Below, piece after piece: positions 50,362-59,221 of a stretch of 64,000 nt of DNA (the first letter of the stretch is position 1; each line of letters begins with the position of its first letter). Below the pieces are notes generated by a model. The model was given only the letters and a program-made list of their open reading frames with translations, was not told where the DNA came from and searched no databases. The position numbers and the translations under genes are program-made. Location of the stretch: positions 186,001 through 250,000 of the forward strand of contig JAHBXN010000001.1 of NCBI GenBank assembly GCA_019636475.1, read 5' to 3'. The stretch is from Phycisphaerae bacterium (lineage in GTDB: Bacteria > Planctomycetota > Phycisphaerae > UBA1845 > UTPLA1).

Positions 50362-51483
50362 TCAGGCGTGCGCGATTCCGAGTGCATCGAGCGCGGCGGC
50401 CGTGCCGGGCGGGAGTGTGTCATGATGCACGACGTGCACTGACGACCACTCACGGCGCGCGGCATATCGCGCGCGGATCGCATCGAAGTCTCGCGTGAGT
50501 GTGCCGCTTGCCGCGGCGGTGCGTACCGAATCGTCAATCGCCTCGAGCGGGCAGATGCGGGCGAGGACATCGGCGGCGGTTGAATCCGCGAGTGCCTCTA
50601 TGGTGACACTTGGCGTTTTTTCCGGGAATTCAGGCGGGTTTGGGTGGCGGCCGCTCCATGTCGCCAGTTGCCGGGCCACGAGTCGCGTTGCCTGCCGCCT
50701 GGCCTCGACGGTGTAGCCGGCGAGATGCGGCGTGGCGAAGGAGGCGAGTTCGACGAGGCGTGCATCAATCGCCGGCTCGTTTCGCCAGACGTCGAGCACG
50801 GCGCGTGCGCGGGCTTCGCGGAGCGCGGAGTAGAGTGCGGCGTCGTCGAGAATTTCGCCGCGTGACGCATTGATGATCGTCGCGCCGGGCTTCAATGCGC
50901 GAATGCGCGACGCGCTGAGCAGATCGCGCGTGGGATGTGGGCCGTGCCCGGTGAGCGGCACGTGGAGCGTCACGACATCGCACGCGGGCAGCAGGGCTTC
51001 GAGCGTGATTGAATCGGACATCATGCCGGCGTCGGCCAGAGGCGGGTCGTTTTTCAATGTGCGAATCCCGAGCCGCGCGAGGAGGCGTTCGACCTTTGAG
51101 CCGATCCGGCCGCAGCCGACGATTCCGATGGTTTGCCCGCGCGGGTCCACGCGGCGGCGGCGGGCATCGAGGAAAATCGCGGTGAGGACGTATTCGGCGA
51201 CGGCCTGGGCGTTGCATCCGGCGGCATCGGCGAACCGGATGTTTCGCGATTGGAGGTATTCGAGATCGACGTGGTCTGTTCCGGAGGTGGCCGAGCCGAC
51301 GAACCGGACGTGGGCGCCTTCGAGCAGTCTGGCGTCGACGCGGGTGACGCTTCGGACGATGAGGGCGTCGGCGTTGCGGAGGTCCGAAGCGGTGAGCGAT
51401 CGGCCGGATGCGAGCGCGAGGTCTCCCAGAGGGCCGAATAATTCGGCAGCACCTGGAATGGCGTCATCCGCGACGATCCGCAT
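50362..51483 (-). CDS. pdxB: Erythronate-4-phosphate dehydrogenase PdxB
   Basis: This 373-residue NAD-dependent D-2-hydroxyacid dehydrogenase oxidises 4-phosphoerythronate in the DXP-dependent pyridoxal phosphate route. PdxB hallmarks are MRIVADDAIPGAAELFGPLG, ALIVRSVTRVDARLLEGAHV, GSATSGTDHVDLEYL and GCNAQAVAEYVLTA. The NAD-binding G-x-G-x-x-G is GIVGCGRIGSKVERLLARLG. The catalytic Arg is in NASRGEILDD, the Glu in VWRNEPAID and the His in ATPHLAGYTVEA. The C-terminal ~95 residues match the PdxB dimerisation domain rather than SerA's ACT domain. The start lies close to the stop of the small protein gene upstream. Confidence 0.92.
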   Translation of the reverse strand: MRIVADDAIPGAAELFGPLGDLALASGRSLTASDLRNADALIVRSVTRVDARLLEGAHVRFVGSATSGTDHVDLEYLQSRNIRFADAAGCNAQAVAEYVLTAIFLDARRRRVDPRGQTIGIVGCGRIGSKVERLLARLGIRTLKNDPPLADAGMMSDSITLEALLPACDVVTLHVPLTGHGPHPTRDLLSASRIRALKPGATIINASRGEILDDAALYSALREARARAVLDVWRNEPAIDARLVELASFATPHLAGYTVEARRQATRLVARQLATWSGRHPNPPEFPEKTPSVTIEALADSTAADVLARICPLEAIDDSVRTAAASGTLTRDFDAIRARYAARREWSSVHVVHHDTLPPGTAAALDALGIAHA

Positions 51484-51534
51484 GGCGGGTCATTGTACCG
51501 GAAGGGACCGTCAAGGCCGACCCGGGGTGAGCGA

Positions 51535-51714
51535 TCAGGCGGGCAGCAGCGGACTGAATATCTGGCGGAGCACGTCGAAGACGTTTGTAAGGAATGGAGT
51601 CGTCACGGCTGGGAAAACCACGCCGAGTACGACATTCCAGAAAAGGTCCCACAACGCGAAACCGAGATCGATGAAAGCCAACTGAAACTGGTTCGGTGTG
51701 GTGGTCGGGTCCAT
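51535..51714 (-). CDS. Small hydrophobic protein (59 aa)
   Basis: The ATG at 51714 follows AGGAGT with a 6-nt gap, a good ribosome binding site. The 59-residue product is hydrophobic: a short polar N-terminus (MDPTTTPNQFQ), then LAFIDLGFALWDLFWNVVLG and VVFPAVTTPFLTNVFDVLRQ, ending IFSPLLPA. This could be one or two membrane helices or an amphipathic helix pair. I do not recognise the family. It lies 51 nt upstream of pdxB on the same strand and 236 bp from the divergent mqnA gene. Its high Phe/Leu/Val content, good start and compact length make a real gene likely. Confidence 0.55.
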   Translation of the reverse strand: MDPTTTPNQFQLAFIDLGFALWDLFWNVVLGVVFPAVTTPFLTNVFDVLRQIFSPLLPA

Positions 51715-51950
51715 CTGTCACTCCTGTCGGGGAGACGGCCGGAAAACGGACGTCATCCGGTCTCGTCGAGGCTGCGAGCCGGTATATATTGATACTATCG
51801 ACCTGGCCGGCGATTGCATCCTCTTGGGGGCGGTTTTCAATCCTTGTGAAAGAAGCGGCACGGCGGAAGTGCAAATTGGCCCGTTGCACGCGGTTCCTTA
51901 TAATTTCGCGTCAGCCGGCGGCACGTTTGACCGTCGGCGGAACACACGAC

Positions 51951-52751
51951 ATGAACCTTGAATCCCGACCCGCCAGCGTTCCGACGACCCAGACCCACAC
52001 TCTCGGCGTTGTTTCGTATCTGAATTCCCGACCGCTGCATGACGGCCTTGGGTCCGTCCCGGGCATTCGGCTTCGGCCCGCGGTACCGGCGGAGTTGATT
52101 GCGATGCTCGATGGCGGGGAGTGTGAGGTTGCACTGCTGCCCGTGGTGGATTACTGGCGCAACCGCGATCGGCTGGTGCGGGTGTCGGACGGTTGCATCG
52201 CAAGTGACGGGGAAACGATGACGGTGCGGGTGTTTTCGAAGCGACCGGCGGAGACGGTGACGCGCCTGCATGTGGATTGTGATTCGCACACGTCGATTGT
52301 CCTGGCGCAGGTGCTCTGGCGCGAAATATATGGCCAGACGCTGGAGATTTCGCCGTGGGACCGGCACAATCCGGGCAGCCTTGATGACGTGGATGCACTG
52401 CTGCTGATCGGTGACAAAGTCGTGACAGGCCAGCCGCTGGGATTCGGATTCGAGGTGGACCTAGGCTCGGCGTGGAAGTACGCGACGGGCCTGCCCTTTG
52501 TGTTCGCGGCGTGGTTCGGCCGCCGCGGCGCGGAGAATGCGGCGCTCTCCGCCCTTCTGTCGGCCGCGCGCGACCGCGGTGAGGCGGATGCGGAGCGGAT
52601 CGCCCGGCAGTGGGGCCCGGTTCATGGTTGGCCGGTCGAGACGGCGGTGCAATACCTCACGCGATCCCTGAAATTCCGAATCACCGAGGCGATGCAGGAT
52701 GGAATGGACCGCTTCTTCGCGTTGGCGGTTCGATACGGGCTATTGCCATGA
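51951..52751 (+). CDS. mqnA: Chorismate dehydratase MqnA
   Basis: This 266-residue enzyme converts chorismate to 3-enolpyruvylbenzoate, the first step of the futalosine route to menaquinone. Family features are VVSYLNSRPLHDGLGSVPGI, VPAELIAMLDGGECEVALLP, the Ser/Thr-rich substrate region DSHTSIVLAQVLWREIYG and DALLLIGDKVV. The ATG at 51951 is chosen, with GGCGGA upstream; the frame is open far upstream without similarity. The stop overlaps the mqnC start (ATGA, 52748-52751), so translation is coupled. Confidence 0.92.
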   Translation: MNLESRPASVPTTQTHTLGVVSYLNSRPLHDGLGSVPGIRLRPAVPAELIAMLDGGECEVALLPVVDYWRNRDRLVRVSDGCIASDGETMTVRVFSKRPAETVTRLHVDCDSHTSIVLAQVLWREIYGQTLEISPWDRHNPGSLDDVDALLLIGDKVVTGQPLGFGFEVDLGSAWKYATGLPFVFAAWFGRRGAENAALSALLSAARDRGEADAERIARQWGPVHGWPVETAVQYLTRSLKFRITEAMQDGMDRFFALAVRYGLLP

Positions 52752-53995
52752 CCGCGACAGACTCCGGCATCGTGGCGTCATCGGCCGCTCGGCTTTCGAC
52801 CGACGATCTGCGCGCGATGTACTTCGACTGTTCGATTCATGAACTGGGACGCCGGGCGTTTGAGCTGACGGAGCGTCTGCACCCGGAGGACTATCGCACC
52901 TATGTCGTCGATCGCAATATCAACTACGCGAACTGGTGTACGGCTCGCTGCATTTTCTGCAATTTCAAGGCGGATCCGCCGGAGATGAAAAGCGGCCGGA
53001 CGGACCTGCCGGAAGGCTACACCCTGAGCTATGAGCAAATCGGCGAAAAGATCAGCGAATTGGAGGCGATCGGCGGCACGCAGATACTCATGCAGGGCGG
53101 ACTGGTTCCGAGCGAGGGCTCGACCGGCCTTTCGTTTGACTGGTACCTGGGCCTGATGCGGTATATCAAGTCGAACTTCCCGCGAATACACATCCACGCA
53201 TTCAGCCCGCCTGAGATTTTCGCGTTTCACCGGATTTTCGGAATGACGATTCGCGACGTGCTGGCGCGCCTTCAGGAAGCGGGACTCGACAGCGTTCCGG
53301 GCGGCGGAGGTGAAATCCTTGCTGATCGCGTGCGAGACCGGATCGGCAAAGGCAAGACGCTGACACAGGAATGGCTCGAAGTGATGCGGCAGTGTCATAT
53401 ACTCGGCATGAAGACGAGCTGCACCATGATGTTCGGGCATATCGAAACAGTCGACGAACGGATCGAGCATCTGCGCCTGCTCCGCGATTTGCAGGATGAA
53501 TCGCTTGCCCGCGACAATGGGGGCGGATTCAGCGCGTACATCTGCTGGACGTTCCAACCCGACAACACGCCGCTAGGCCGGATGAAGCGCCTGCCGCTGA
53601 ACCGGACCGATCCGCCTTCGCCTCCAGGCGCCGAGGCGGACGCGCCGCACTCCCACGACCGATTCGCGGGCGTGCGAAGCTCCCGGCCGCTGAATGACGG
53701 GCGTCATCTGCTGCTCGCGGACGCGCATGAATACCTGACGATGCTTTCACTCTCGCGGTTGTTTCTGGATAACATTCCGAACATCCAGTCCAGTTGGGTG
53801 ACCATGGGCCCGAAGATCGGCCAACTCGCGCTATTTCACGGCGCGAATGACATGGGCAGTGTGATGATGGAAGAAAACGTCGTCAGTGCGGCCGGCACGA
53901 CCTATCGGCTGGACGAAGAAATGATTCGCCGCCTGATCCACGATGCCGGTTGGCAGGCACGCAAGCGCAATCACTACTATCAGGTCGTGGACTGA
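52748..53995 (+). CDS. mqnC: Cyclic dehypoxanthinyl futalosine synthase MqnC
   Basis: This 415-residue radical SAM enzyme closes the ring of dehypoxanthine futalosine in the futalosine menaquinone pathway. The 4Fe-4S motif is Cys64, Cys68, Cys71 (CTARCIFCNF). Other MqnC marks are GGTQILMQGGLVP, AGLDSVPGGGGEILADRVR, TSCTMMFGHIETVDERIEHL, FSAYICWTFQPDNTPLG, SWVTMGPKIGQLALFHGAND and MMEENVVSAAG. These favour MqnC over the related MqnE. An insert of about 45 residues (280-325), rich in Pro, Ala, His and Arg, is not typical of the family (usual length 360-380). It forms an operon with mqnA. MqnB and MqnE are not in the window. Confidence 0.93.
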   Translation: MTATDSGIVASSAARLSTDDLRAMYFDCSIHELGRRAFELTERLHPEDYRTYVVDRNINYANWCTARCIFCNFKADPPEMKSGRTDLPEGYTLSYEQIGEKISELEAIGGTQILMQGGLVPSEGSTGLSFDWYLGLMRYIKSNFPRIHIHAFSPPEIFAFHRIFGMTIRDVLARLQEAGLDSVPGGGGEILADRVRDRIGKGKTLTQEWLEVMRQCHILGMKTSCTMMFGHIETVDERIEHLRLLRDLQDESLARDNGGGFSAYICWTFQPDNTPLGRMKRLPLNRTDPPSPPGAEADAPHSHDRFAGVRSSRPLNDGRHLLLADAHEYLTMLSLSRLFLDNIPNIQSSWVTMGPKIGQLALFHGANDMGSVMMEENVVSAAGTTYRLDEEMIRRLIHDAGWQARKRNHYYQVVD

Positions 53996-54014
53996 TTCTG
54001 AAGGACCCTATCAT

Positions 54015-56138
54015 CTAATTCACGGCGGCCTGCACAAACAGCGCGATATCCGCGCCGTCAACACGGCCGCTTGCATCCAGGTCGGACCGCCAGAGATGAA
54101 TTGGCGTCGCGCCGATTCCGATGAGCGCCTCAGCGAACAGCTCCACATCCACGATGTCGATATCACCGTCTCCGTCGATGTCATCGGCCATTTTCTGAAC
54201 AACCTGCGAAACCGACCGATACACACCAAAGCCGGCGACCGCCGCATAGAGATGACCATCCGGTCCGACGCAAATGGCCTGGCAGGCGCGGACCGGAATG
54301 CCGCTGTTGACCTGGATCCAGGACGTTCCACCATCGTTTGAGAACTGAATCCCGTTGTCGCGGGTGCCCACATAAATATCGTCGTTGGGGAGGATGCAAA
54401 TGGTGTAGCCGTAGTTGCCGGGAAACGCGTTCAGTGGTTGCAGACCATCCCCATTCGCGAGCGACTTATACACGCCTTTGATATTGCCGTCGTTTCCAAC
54501 AAAGACATGGCCGGCGGAGTTTACAGCGATCGAGAACTGCTGAGACTGACTGAGTCCGAGATTGGACCAAGTGCCGCTGCCTGCGTTGTAGCGCCACACG
54601 CCCTGGCCTTCCGTGCCGAAGAAAAGATCTCCCCCGGAGACCCGAGTCAGACAGTACGCTGGAATGTTCTGCGGAGGACCCAGACGTGACCAAAGATCGC
54701 CGCGATTCGCCGACTGTGAGACACCGCCGGGGTTCCATGCGGACGTGCAAAGCACCTGTACGCCACCGGGAAATGCAAACGCACTGACCATTGCGGCCGC
54801 AATTCCGTTATCAAGCGAGACCCAGGTCTCTCCTCCATCTTCGGACCGCCATGGGTGGCCATCCGGGACACCGTTCGTGATGTTGTAGTTGCCGGCGAAA
54901 ATCTCACCCGCGGGACTTTCGGCGATCGCGAAGATATTTCGTCGCGGAAGTCGCGGTCCTGTCCACAGCCCATCGAAGATCGTCGAGCGGTAGATGCCGT
55001 TGCCCGGCGTTCCCGCAAGGATGCGACCCTCGCTGGTCACGAGCAGTCGAATGACAGAAAGCCCGTGCAGCCCGTTATTCACAGGCTCCCAGGATTGGGC
55101 ATCGTCAACCGAACGAAAGACGCCGGCGTCAAACGAACCGGCGTAGACCCTGCCCGTGCCATCGGCGAGAAGCGTTCGAGCGGCGGTTCCGGTGAAGCCG
55201 TCCGACACTGAAACCCAGTCGGTTCCGCCGTTCGTGGACTTGAAGATGCCGGCGCTGGTTCCCGCGAGCAGGAACGAACCGGTATCGAGCAGGGTCCAGC
55301 AAATTGATCCGGTGAACGGCCCGACGACCGGCTGCCAGGATGCCGCGTGGTCGATCGAGGAGAAGAATCCCGTGTCCGTAGCGGCAAACAATTCATCGGT
55401 CGTCAGCGACTGCGTCAAACCGTTGACACGCAGGTTGGACATTCCGTTCGAGGACGATGTCCACGATTGCCCGGCAAGCTTCTTGAACACGCCGCCGGTC
55501 TGCGTTCCGACGAGCAGGTAGTCGTTTCGCGCAATCAATGCCCGCGTATCAAGACTGGTCAGACCGTCATTCACCGCCGTCCATGAATTGCCGGCTGCGC
55601 TGAAAGCCCATACTCCGAGTGTGTCGGTCGCGGTGAAGATCGCATCAGAGGGCGAGACCGCCAGTGATCGGATGCGAAGTTCGCCCAATCCGTTGTTTAA
55701 TCGCGACCAACCGGCCCCGCCATCAACGGACCGCATGATGCCGCCGGACTCCAGGCCGACAAAGACATGGCCCAGAGAGTTCGTGGCTATCGCCCGAACG
55801 CGCGTGGTGATTGGCGGGGCGAGTGTAAAGAAATCCGCGCTGATGTATGTCCACGAATCGCCGTGATCAATCGATTTGAAAACGCTCCCGGCATTCTGGT
55901 TATATCCATTCTGAAAGCCGGTACCGGCGAAGATCGCACCGGACATCGGATCGCGCGCCAGACAGTTGACTGAACCGCCCGTCGGACCGCCGAGAGACTG
56001 CCAGAAGTCATCCGCCCTCAGCCGCGGCGTGATCGCTTGGAGCAGCACAACGGCCAGAACGCACAGCCGGACACGATCAAGGCCGTCGGACCACCAAGGG
56101 AGCAAGCTTGAAGCGTGCTTCACGATTCCCGACCCCAT
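54015..56138 (-). CDS. Secreted propeller protein with C-terminal dockerin
   Basis: This protein of about 707 residues has an N-terminal hydrophobic signal (RVRLCVLAVVLLQAITPRLR). It is followed by about ten repeats of a sialidase/BNR-like beta-propeller (SVFKSIDHGDSWTYISADFF, GIMRSVDGGAGWSRLNNGL, GIFKSTNGGTDWVSVSDGFT, WRSEDGGETWVSLDNGIA). Each has the S-x-D-x-G-x-x-W Asp box. The C-terminus holds a dockerin-type pair of calcium loops (DDIDGDGDIDIVDVELFAEA, SDLDASGRVDGADIALFVQA). It is probably a surface protein that binds or positions other components. No catalytic sialidase residues are clear. It ends 19 bp from the mqnC stop. The start is uncertain: ATG 56138 or TTG 56150. Confidence 0.78.
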   Translation of the reverse strand: MGSGIVKHASSLLPWWSDGLDRVRLCVLAVVLLQAITPRLRADDFWQSLGGPTGGSVNCLARDPMSGAIFAGTGFQNGYNQNAGSVFKSIDHGDSWTYISADFFTLAPPITTRVRAIATNSLGHVFVGLESGGIMRSVDGGAGWSRLNNGLGELRIRSLAVSPSDAIFTATDTLGVWAFSAAGNSWTAVNDGLTSLDTRALIARNDYLLVGTQTGGVFKKLAGQSWTSSSNGMSNLRVNGLTQSLTTDELFAATDTGFFSSIDHAASWQPVVGPFTGSICWTLLDTGSFLLAGTSAGIFKSTNGGTDWVSVSDGFTGTAARTLLADGTGRVYAGSFDAGVFRSVDDAQSWEPVNNGLHGLSVIRLLVTSEGRILAGTPGNGIYRSTIFDGLWTGPRLPRRNIFAIAESPAGEIFAGNYNITNGVPDGHPWRSEDGGETWVSLDNGIAAAMVSAFAFPGGVQVLCTSAWNPGGVSQSANRGDLWSRLGPPQNIPAYCLTRVSGGDLFFGTEGQGVWRYNAGSGTWSNLGLSQSQQFSIAVNSAGHVFVGNDGNIKGVYKSLANGDGLQPLNAFPGNYGYTICILPNDDIYVGTRDNGIQFSNDGGTSWIQVNSGIPVRACQAICVGPDGHLYAAVAGFGVYRSVSQVVQKMADDIDGDGDIDIVDVELFAEALIGIGATPIHLWRSDLDASGRVDGADIALFVQAAVN

Positions 56139-56365
56139 GCGGATTAACAACTTGACGGCGCGGTAAATGAACTGGAATCCGGAATCAACCGAGGCGCCGC
56201 TTTCGCGCGATCAGCTTTAATGAGCCTTCTTCGCGTTGTGATATCCTATCGGGCCACCCAGTGTCCGGATGAAATTGTGGCGATGCGGACCGGCTGCGAG
56301 CATTTATCGGCTACAAGTGATGATCGGCCGGGCGTCGATGGCCACTTCAAATCGAGCCGACGTCT

Positions 56366-57169
56366 TCACACCGCTCGGTTCGCGGCCCTGACGAAATCCT
56401 TCACGCGGGTCAAATCCAGGCCGGCCGTGGTTCGACCGCCCTTCTTCAAGGCCGTGCCGACGATCACGCCGCTGGCGATGGACAAATACTCTCGAACAGA
56501 CGCGGCGGTGACACCTGATCCGATCCAAACCGGTCGATCCGGCACCGCCTCCACCACTTTGCGAACCTTCTTCATATCCGCCGGCGAGCCGGTCGCGACG
56601 CCGCTGACAATCAGCGCATCGGCACCGCCTCGGTAGGCCGTTTCTTCGGCGGCCAGTGCCACGTCGGGCTGGCTGATCGGCTGGGCGTGCTTCACGTGGA
56701 CATCGGCTGCGATGAACACATGAGGCGCGGTTGCGGCGCGCCGGGCGAGCAGCTCAGCCGCCCGTCCCGTGATGAATCCCTGATCCGTTGCATAAACTCC
56801 GGAGAGCACGTTGACGCGAATAAATGCCGCATTTGTTGCACTTGCGACGGCGAGTCCCGAGAGTCCGTCGTTGCGAAGCATGTTGACGCCGATCGGAACC
56901 TTCACGCCGCGAACGACGTGATCCACAACAACGCTCATTGCGGCCACCGATTCGGCGGGAACGCGATCGGCGTGAAACGGCGCATCGCCAAAATTCTCGA
57001 CGATTATGGCATCGAATCCTGCATCGACCAACTGCCGGGCCTCAGCAACGGCGCGGCTGATGATTCGATTGATCGGCAACGCGGCGCGGGCGGATCCAGG
57101 GAGCGCCGGCAGATGGACCATGCCGATTAGCCGAAGCCGCGCGGGCCGACCGATTGTTTGTCGTCTCAT
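56366..57169 (-). CDS. BtpA/SgcQ-family TIM-barrel protein
   Basis: This 267-residue cytoplasmic protein belongs to the BtpA family, whose members include the photosystem I assembly factor BtpA and SgcQ of unknown function. Features are LRLIGMVHLPALPGSARAAL, AGFDAIIVENFGDAPFHADR, VVVDHVVRGVKVPIGVNMLR, GVYATDQGFITGRAAELLAR, DVHVKHAQPI and PVWIGSGVTAASVREYLSIA. The barrel resembles phosphate-binding aldolases. This organism shows no sign of photosynthesis here, so a metabolic role is more likely, but the reaction is unknown. It is 122 bp downstream of the SNase-like gene on the same strand. Confidence 0.85.
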   Translation of the reverse strand: MRRQTIGRPARLRLIGMVHLPALPGSARAALPINRIISRAVAEARQLVDAGFDAIIVENFGDAPFHADRVPAESVAAMSVVVDHVVRGVKVPIGVNMLRNDGLSGLAVASATNAAFIRVNVLSGVYATDQGFITGRAAELLARRAATAPHVFIAADVHVKHAQPISQPDVALAAEETAYRGGADALIVSGVATGSPADMKKVRKVVEAVPDRPVWIGSGVTAASVREYLSIASGVIVGTALKKGGRTTAGLDLTRVKDFVRAANRAV

Positions 57170-57291
57170 TTATGCACCATTGTCAACTCGGCCATCGCTG
57201 CGATCACGCTTTCTAAATGACACCGCACTGCGACCCCGCAGGGACGCTCTCGCCGATCCGATTCGATGCGATGATCGCAAGGCAACCGGAC

Positions 57292-58251
57292 CTACTTCCT
57301 GCTCCGAAATTCGCTGCACGGCACAAGGCGGCGTGCCCGGGCCTCGCTGAGCGTCAGTGGCATGACATTCGCCAGTATTTTTGAATGACCACAATTTGCC
57401 GGATGATAGCAATGCGCGTGCCGCCCGGTGACCACGGATTCTCCACCGGCATCCAATCCCTCCCCGCGCACCCACACACCGCGGCCGCCCCGCCATGCGT
57501 CTTCCTCGAATCGAAGATATTCATCCTGTCTTTCGAAGGGCGCTGCGCGGTCCACCCAGGCATAGCCTTGAAAGATCAACTCGCCGCCCAGGTCCCTGCC
57601 ATCGGGCTCCGGCGTTGCGTAAATGCAAAGACGTCCGTGCTCATCGCGAGCATCCGGTCGACAAGCTCCGCCCTCGATGGTCAGCCGAATCGTTCGACCA
57701 CGTGTCTGCTCGATGAGAAAGCGAACCGAGTCCTTCTCGCCCGGCTGACCGCGATCGGGACACACGACGCCAACCAGCGTCGCATGCTCGCCGTTATCCA
57801 GCACCAATGTGCCGCCGGGCAGCACGCTCGTCACCCGAGCGACTTCGGCTGTCAGTTCGCTTCCGGCGATCCGAACGGGCGGCCCTGATGTTGGCGGCGC
57901 ATCGTGGTCTTCGCGCCCCGCGCCTCCGGCCGCGCTGTCGTCACCGCCGCCCTTGACGCCGCCTGACTTCTTCGGCGAATCGGATTTCCCGGCAGGCTGG
58001 CGGTCGAGCGTCTCGCATCGCTTGCAGATTCGGCGGCCGGCGTTTTTTGCATCCTGCTCGGCCTGAAATGTCACACGATTGTCACCTTGTATTTTCCGGG
58101 CTGATGCGCACTCGTTGGGCTGTGTGTGGTAGACCTTGCCGCGTTTGGTCCCGAAGACCTCGCGGACGAGCGCGGCAGCCGGCGCCACAATCAGCAGGAC
58201 GATGCCAAGTGCCAGAACCGCACGGCCGAATCCGAGCCTTCGCAAGCTCAT
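57292..58251 (-). CDS. Staphylococcal-nuclease-like protein with two Cys/His end modules
   Basis: This 319-residue protein has an N-terminal hydrophobic segment (AVLALGIVLLIVAPAAALV), then a small Cys/His module (VYHTQPNECASARKIQGDNR to ICKRC). A disordered Gly/Ser/Asp-rich linker follows, then an SNase-like OB fold (AEVARVTSVLPGGTLVLDNG to LIFQGYAWVDRAAPFERQDE). A second similar Cys/His module ends the protein (HAHCYHPANCGHSKILANVM to ARRLVPCSEF). The modules resemble the Ada-type zinc segment found in many SNase proteins. The first catalytic Arg of SNase seems missing (ATLVGVVCPD in place of R-x-x-G-I-D-x-P-E), so nuclease activity is doubtful. The ATG at 58251 has AAGGAG 7 nt upstream. It is upstream of the BtpA-like gene. 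Confidence 0.72.
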   Translation of the reverse strand: MSLRRLGFGRAVLALGIVLLIVAPAAALVREVFGTKRGKVYHTQPNECASARKIQGDNRVTFQAEQDAKNAGRRICKRCETLDRQPAGKSDSPKKSGGVKGGGDDSAAGGAGREDHDAPPTSGPPVRIAGSELTAEVARVTSVLPGGTLVLDNGEHATLVGVVCPDRGQPGEKDSVRFLIEQTRGRTIRLTIEGGACRPDARDEHGRLCIYATPEPDGRDLGGELIFQGYAWVDRAAPFERQDEYLRFEEDAWRGGRGVWVRGEGLDAGGESVVTGRHAHCYHPANCGHSKILANVMPLTLSEARARRLVPCSEFRSRK

Positions 58252-58434
58252 GCGCGAACTCCTTCTGAATGCCACACGCCCGACACATGGAGTCAGCCTG
58301 TCCCAAATGACCGGCCGACGACACTGAACCCCGGCTATTCTATTGAATAGGCGCCAATGATGGAAAGGGATGCGCCGGCTTGATCGGGGCGGGCGAGAGG
58401 GGCGGCTGACGATTCAGCGTAGCGAGTCGCCCGG

Positions 58435-58764
58435 CTATGCGCCGGCCTTGCGAAAGACCGCGACGATATCCTCGACGGGTACGACAAAGAGCTGATTATC
58501 ACCTTCGAAATCGACGGGGATCATGTGCTTCGGGTTGAACAGGACTTTGTCATATTGCTTGATCGGGAAATCCTCATCGGCCTCAACCTGCGCCGAAACG
58601 GCAACGATTCTGCCGGTGATCGTGGGAATCTCGATGTTGTCCGGCAGTTGAATGCCGCCCTTGGTGCGCTTCTTGTCGGCGTCCTTGCGAACAAGCACGC
58701 GCTTGCCGATCGGTTCGACCGTTTCGAGTTTCGAACGACTCGCCTGTGAATCGCCGCCCGGCAT
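58435..58764 (-). CDS. groES: Co-chaperonin GroES
   Basis: This 109-residue GroES-family protein caps the GroEL chamber. Features are VEPIGKRVLVRKDADKKRTK (the N-terminal strand and start of the mobile loop), GGIQLPDNIEIP (mobile loop), GRIVAVSAQVEADEDFPIKQ, YDKVLFNPKHMIPVDFEGDN and FVVPVEDIVAVFRK. The N-terminus is about 10-15 residues longer than usual. A GGAG lies 9 nt before the ATG at 58764. No groEL is next to it, unlike the common groESL operon; the neighbours are a lipoprotein and an SNase-like gene. This could be a second, diverged GroES copy. Confidence 0.88.
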   Translation of the reverse strand: MPGGDSQASRSKLETVEPIGKRVLVRKDADKKRTKGGIQLPDNIEIPTITGRIVAVSAQVEADEDFPIKQYDKVLFNPKHMIPVDFEGDNQLFVVPVEDIVAVFRKAGA

Positions 58765-58876
58765 TTGACGTTGCTCCAAAAGTCTCCGCCGCACAGACGC
58801 CGTCCGCGGCGACGACACCTGATCGCCTCGATCGTGACGGCTCATGGCCTCGCAAGGCCGGACGACGAATGCGAAT

Positions 58877-59221
58877 TCACTTTACACGGATCATGGTGTG
58901 CACGTGGCCATCGAATATGACGCGAAGCTGATCGCCATCCACCTTCGCATCGTATTCGCGAATCGCGCCACCGGCATCCAGCTTCAGCTTACCACTGCGA
59001 TATTCGAAACGGCCGGAGCGAGTTCGCGACACACCCTCTTCAAACGCAGCCATGGCCGTGAACGTCCCATCATCGCAAAATGAAGCATTCTCGATCGGAC
59101 AGGCAAATTCAACCGCGCCGTCCGATGTCCATGTCCCGGTCAGCGGCGATGCACACCCAGTCACGGCCGCCAGAATTCCGAGCGACATCACAGTCGATCT
59201 GAGTTTGGTTTCAATTTTCAT
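58877..59221 (-). CDS. Small predicted lipoprotein
   Basis: This 114-residue protein has a lipoprotein signal (LRSTVMSLGILAAVTGC) with the likely lipidated Cys at about 23. The remainder is a small beta-rich domain (LTGTWTSDGAVEFACPIENA, SRTRSGRFEYRSGKLKLDAG, DQLRVIFDGHVHTMIRVK) of the kind seen in lipocalin-like or DUF4488-like short lipoproteins. I cannot assign a function. The ATG at 59221 is preferred, since the open frame to 59347 adds a hydrophilic lead before the signal. It is 112 bp upstream of groES on the same strand. Confidence 0.65.
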   Translation of the reverse strand: MKIETKLRSTVMSLGILAAVTGCASPLTGTWTSDGAVEFACPIENASFCDDGTFTAMAAFEEGVSRTRSGRFEYRSGKLKLDAGGAIREYDAKVDGDQLRVIFDGHVHTMIRVK

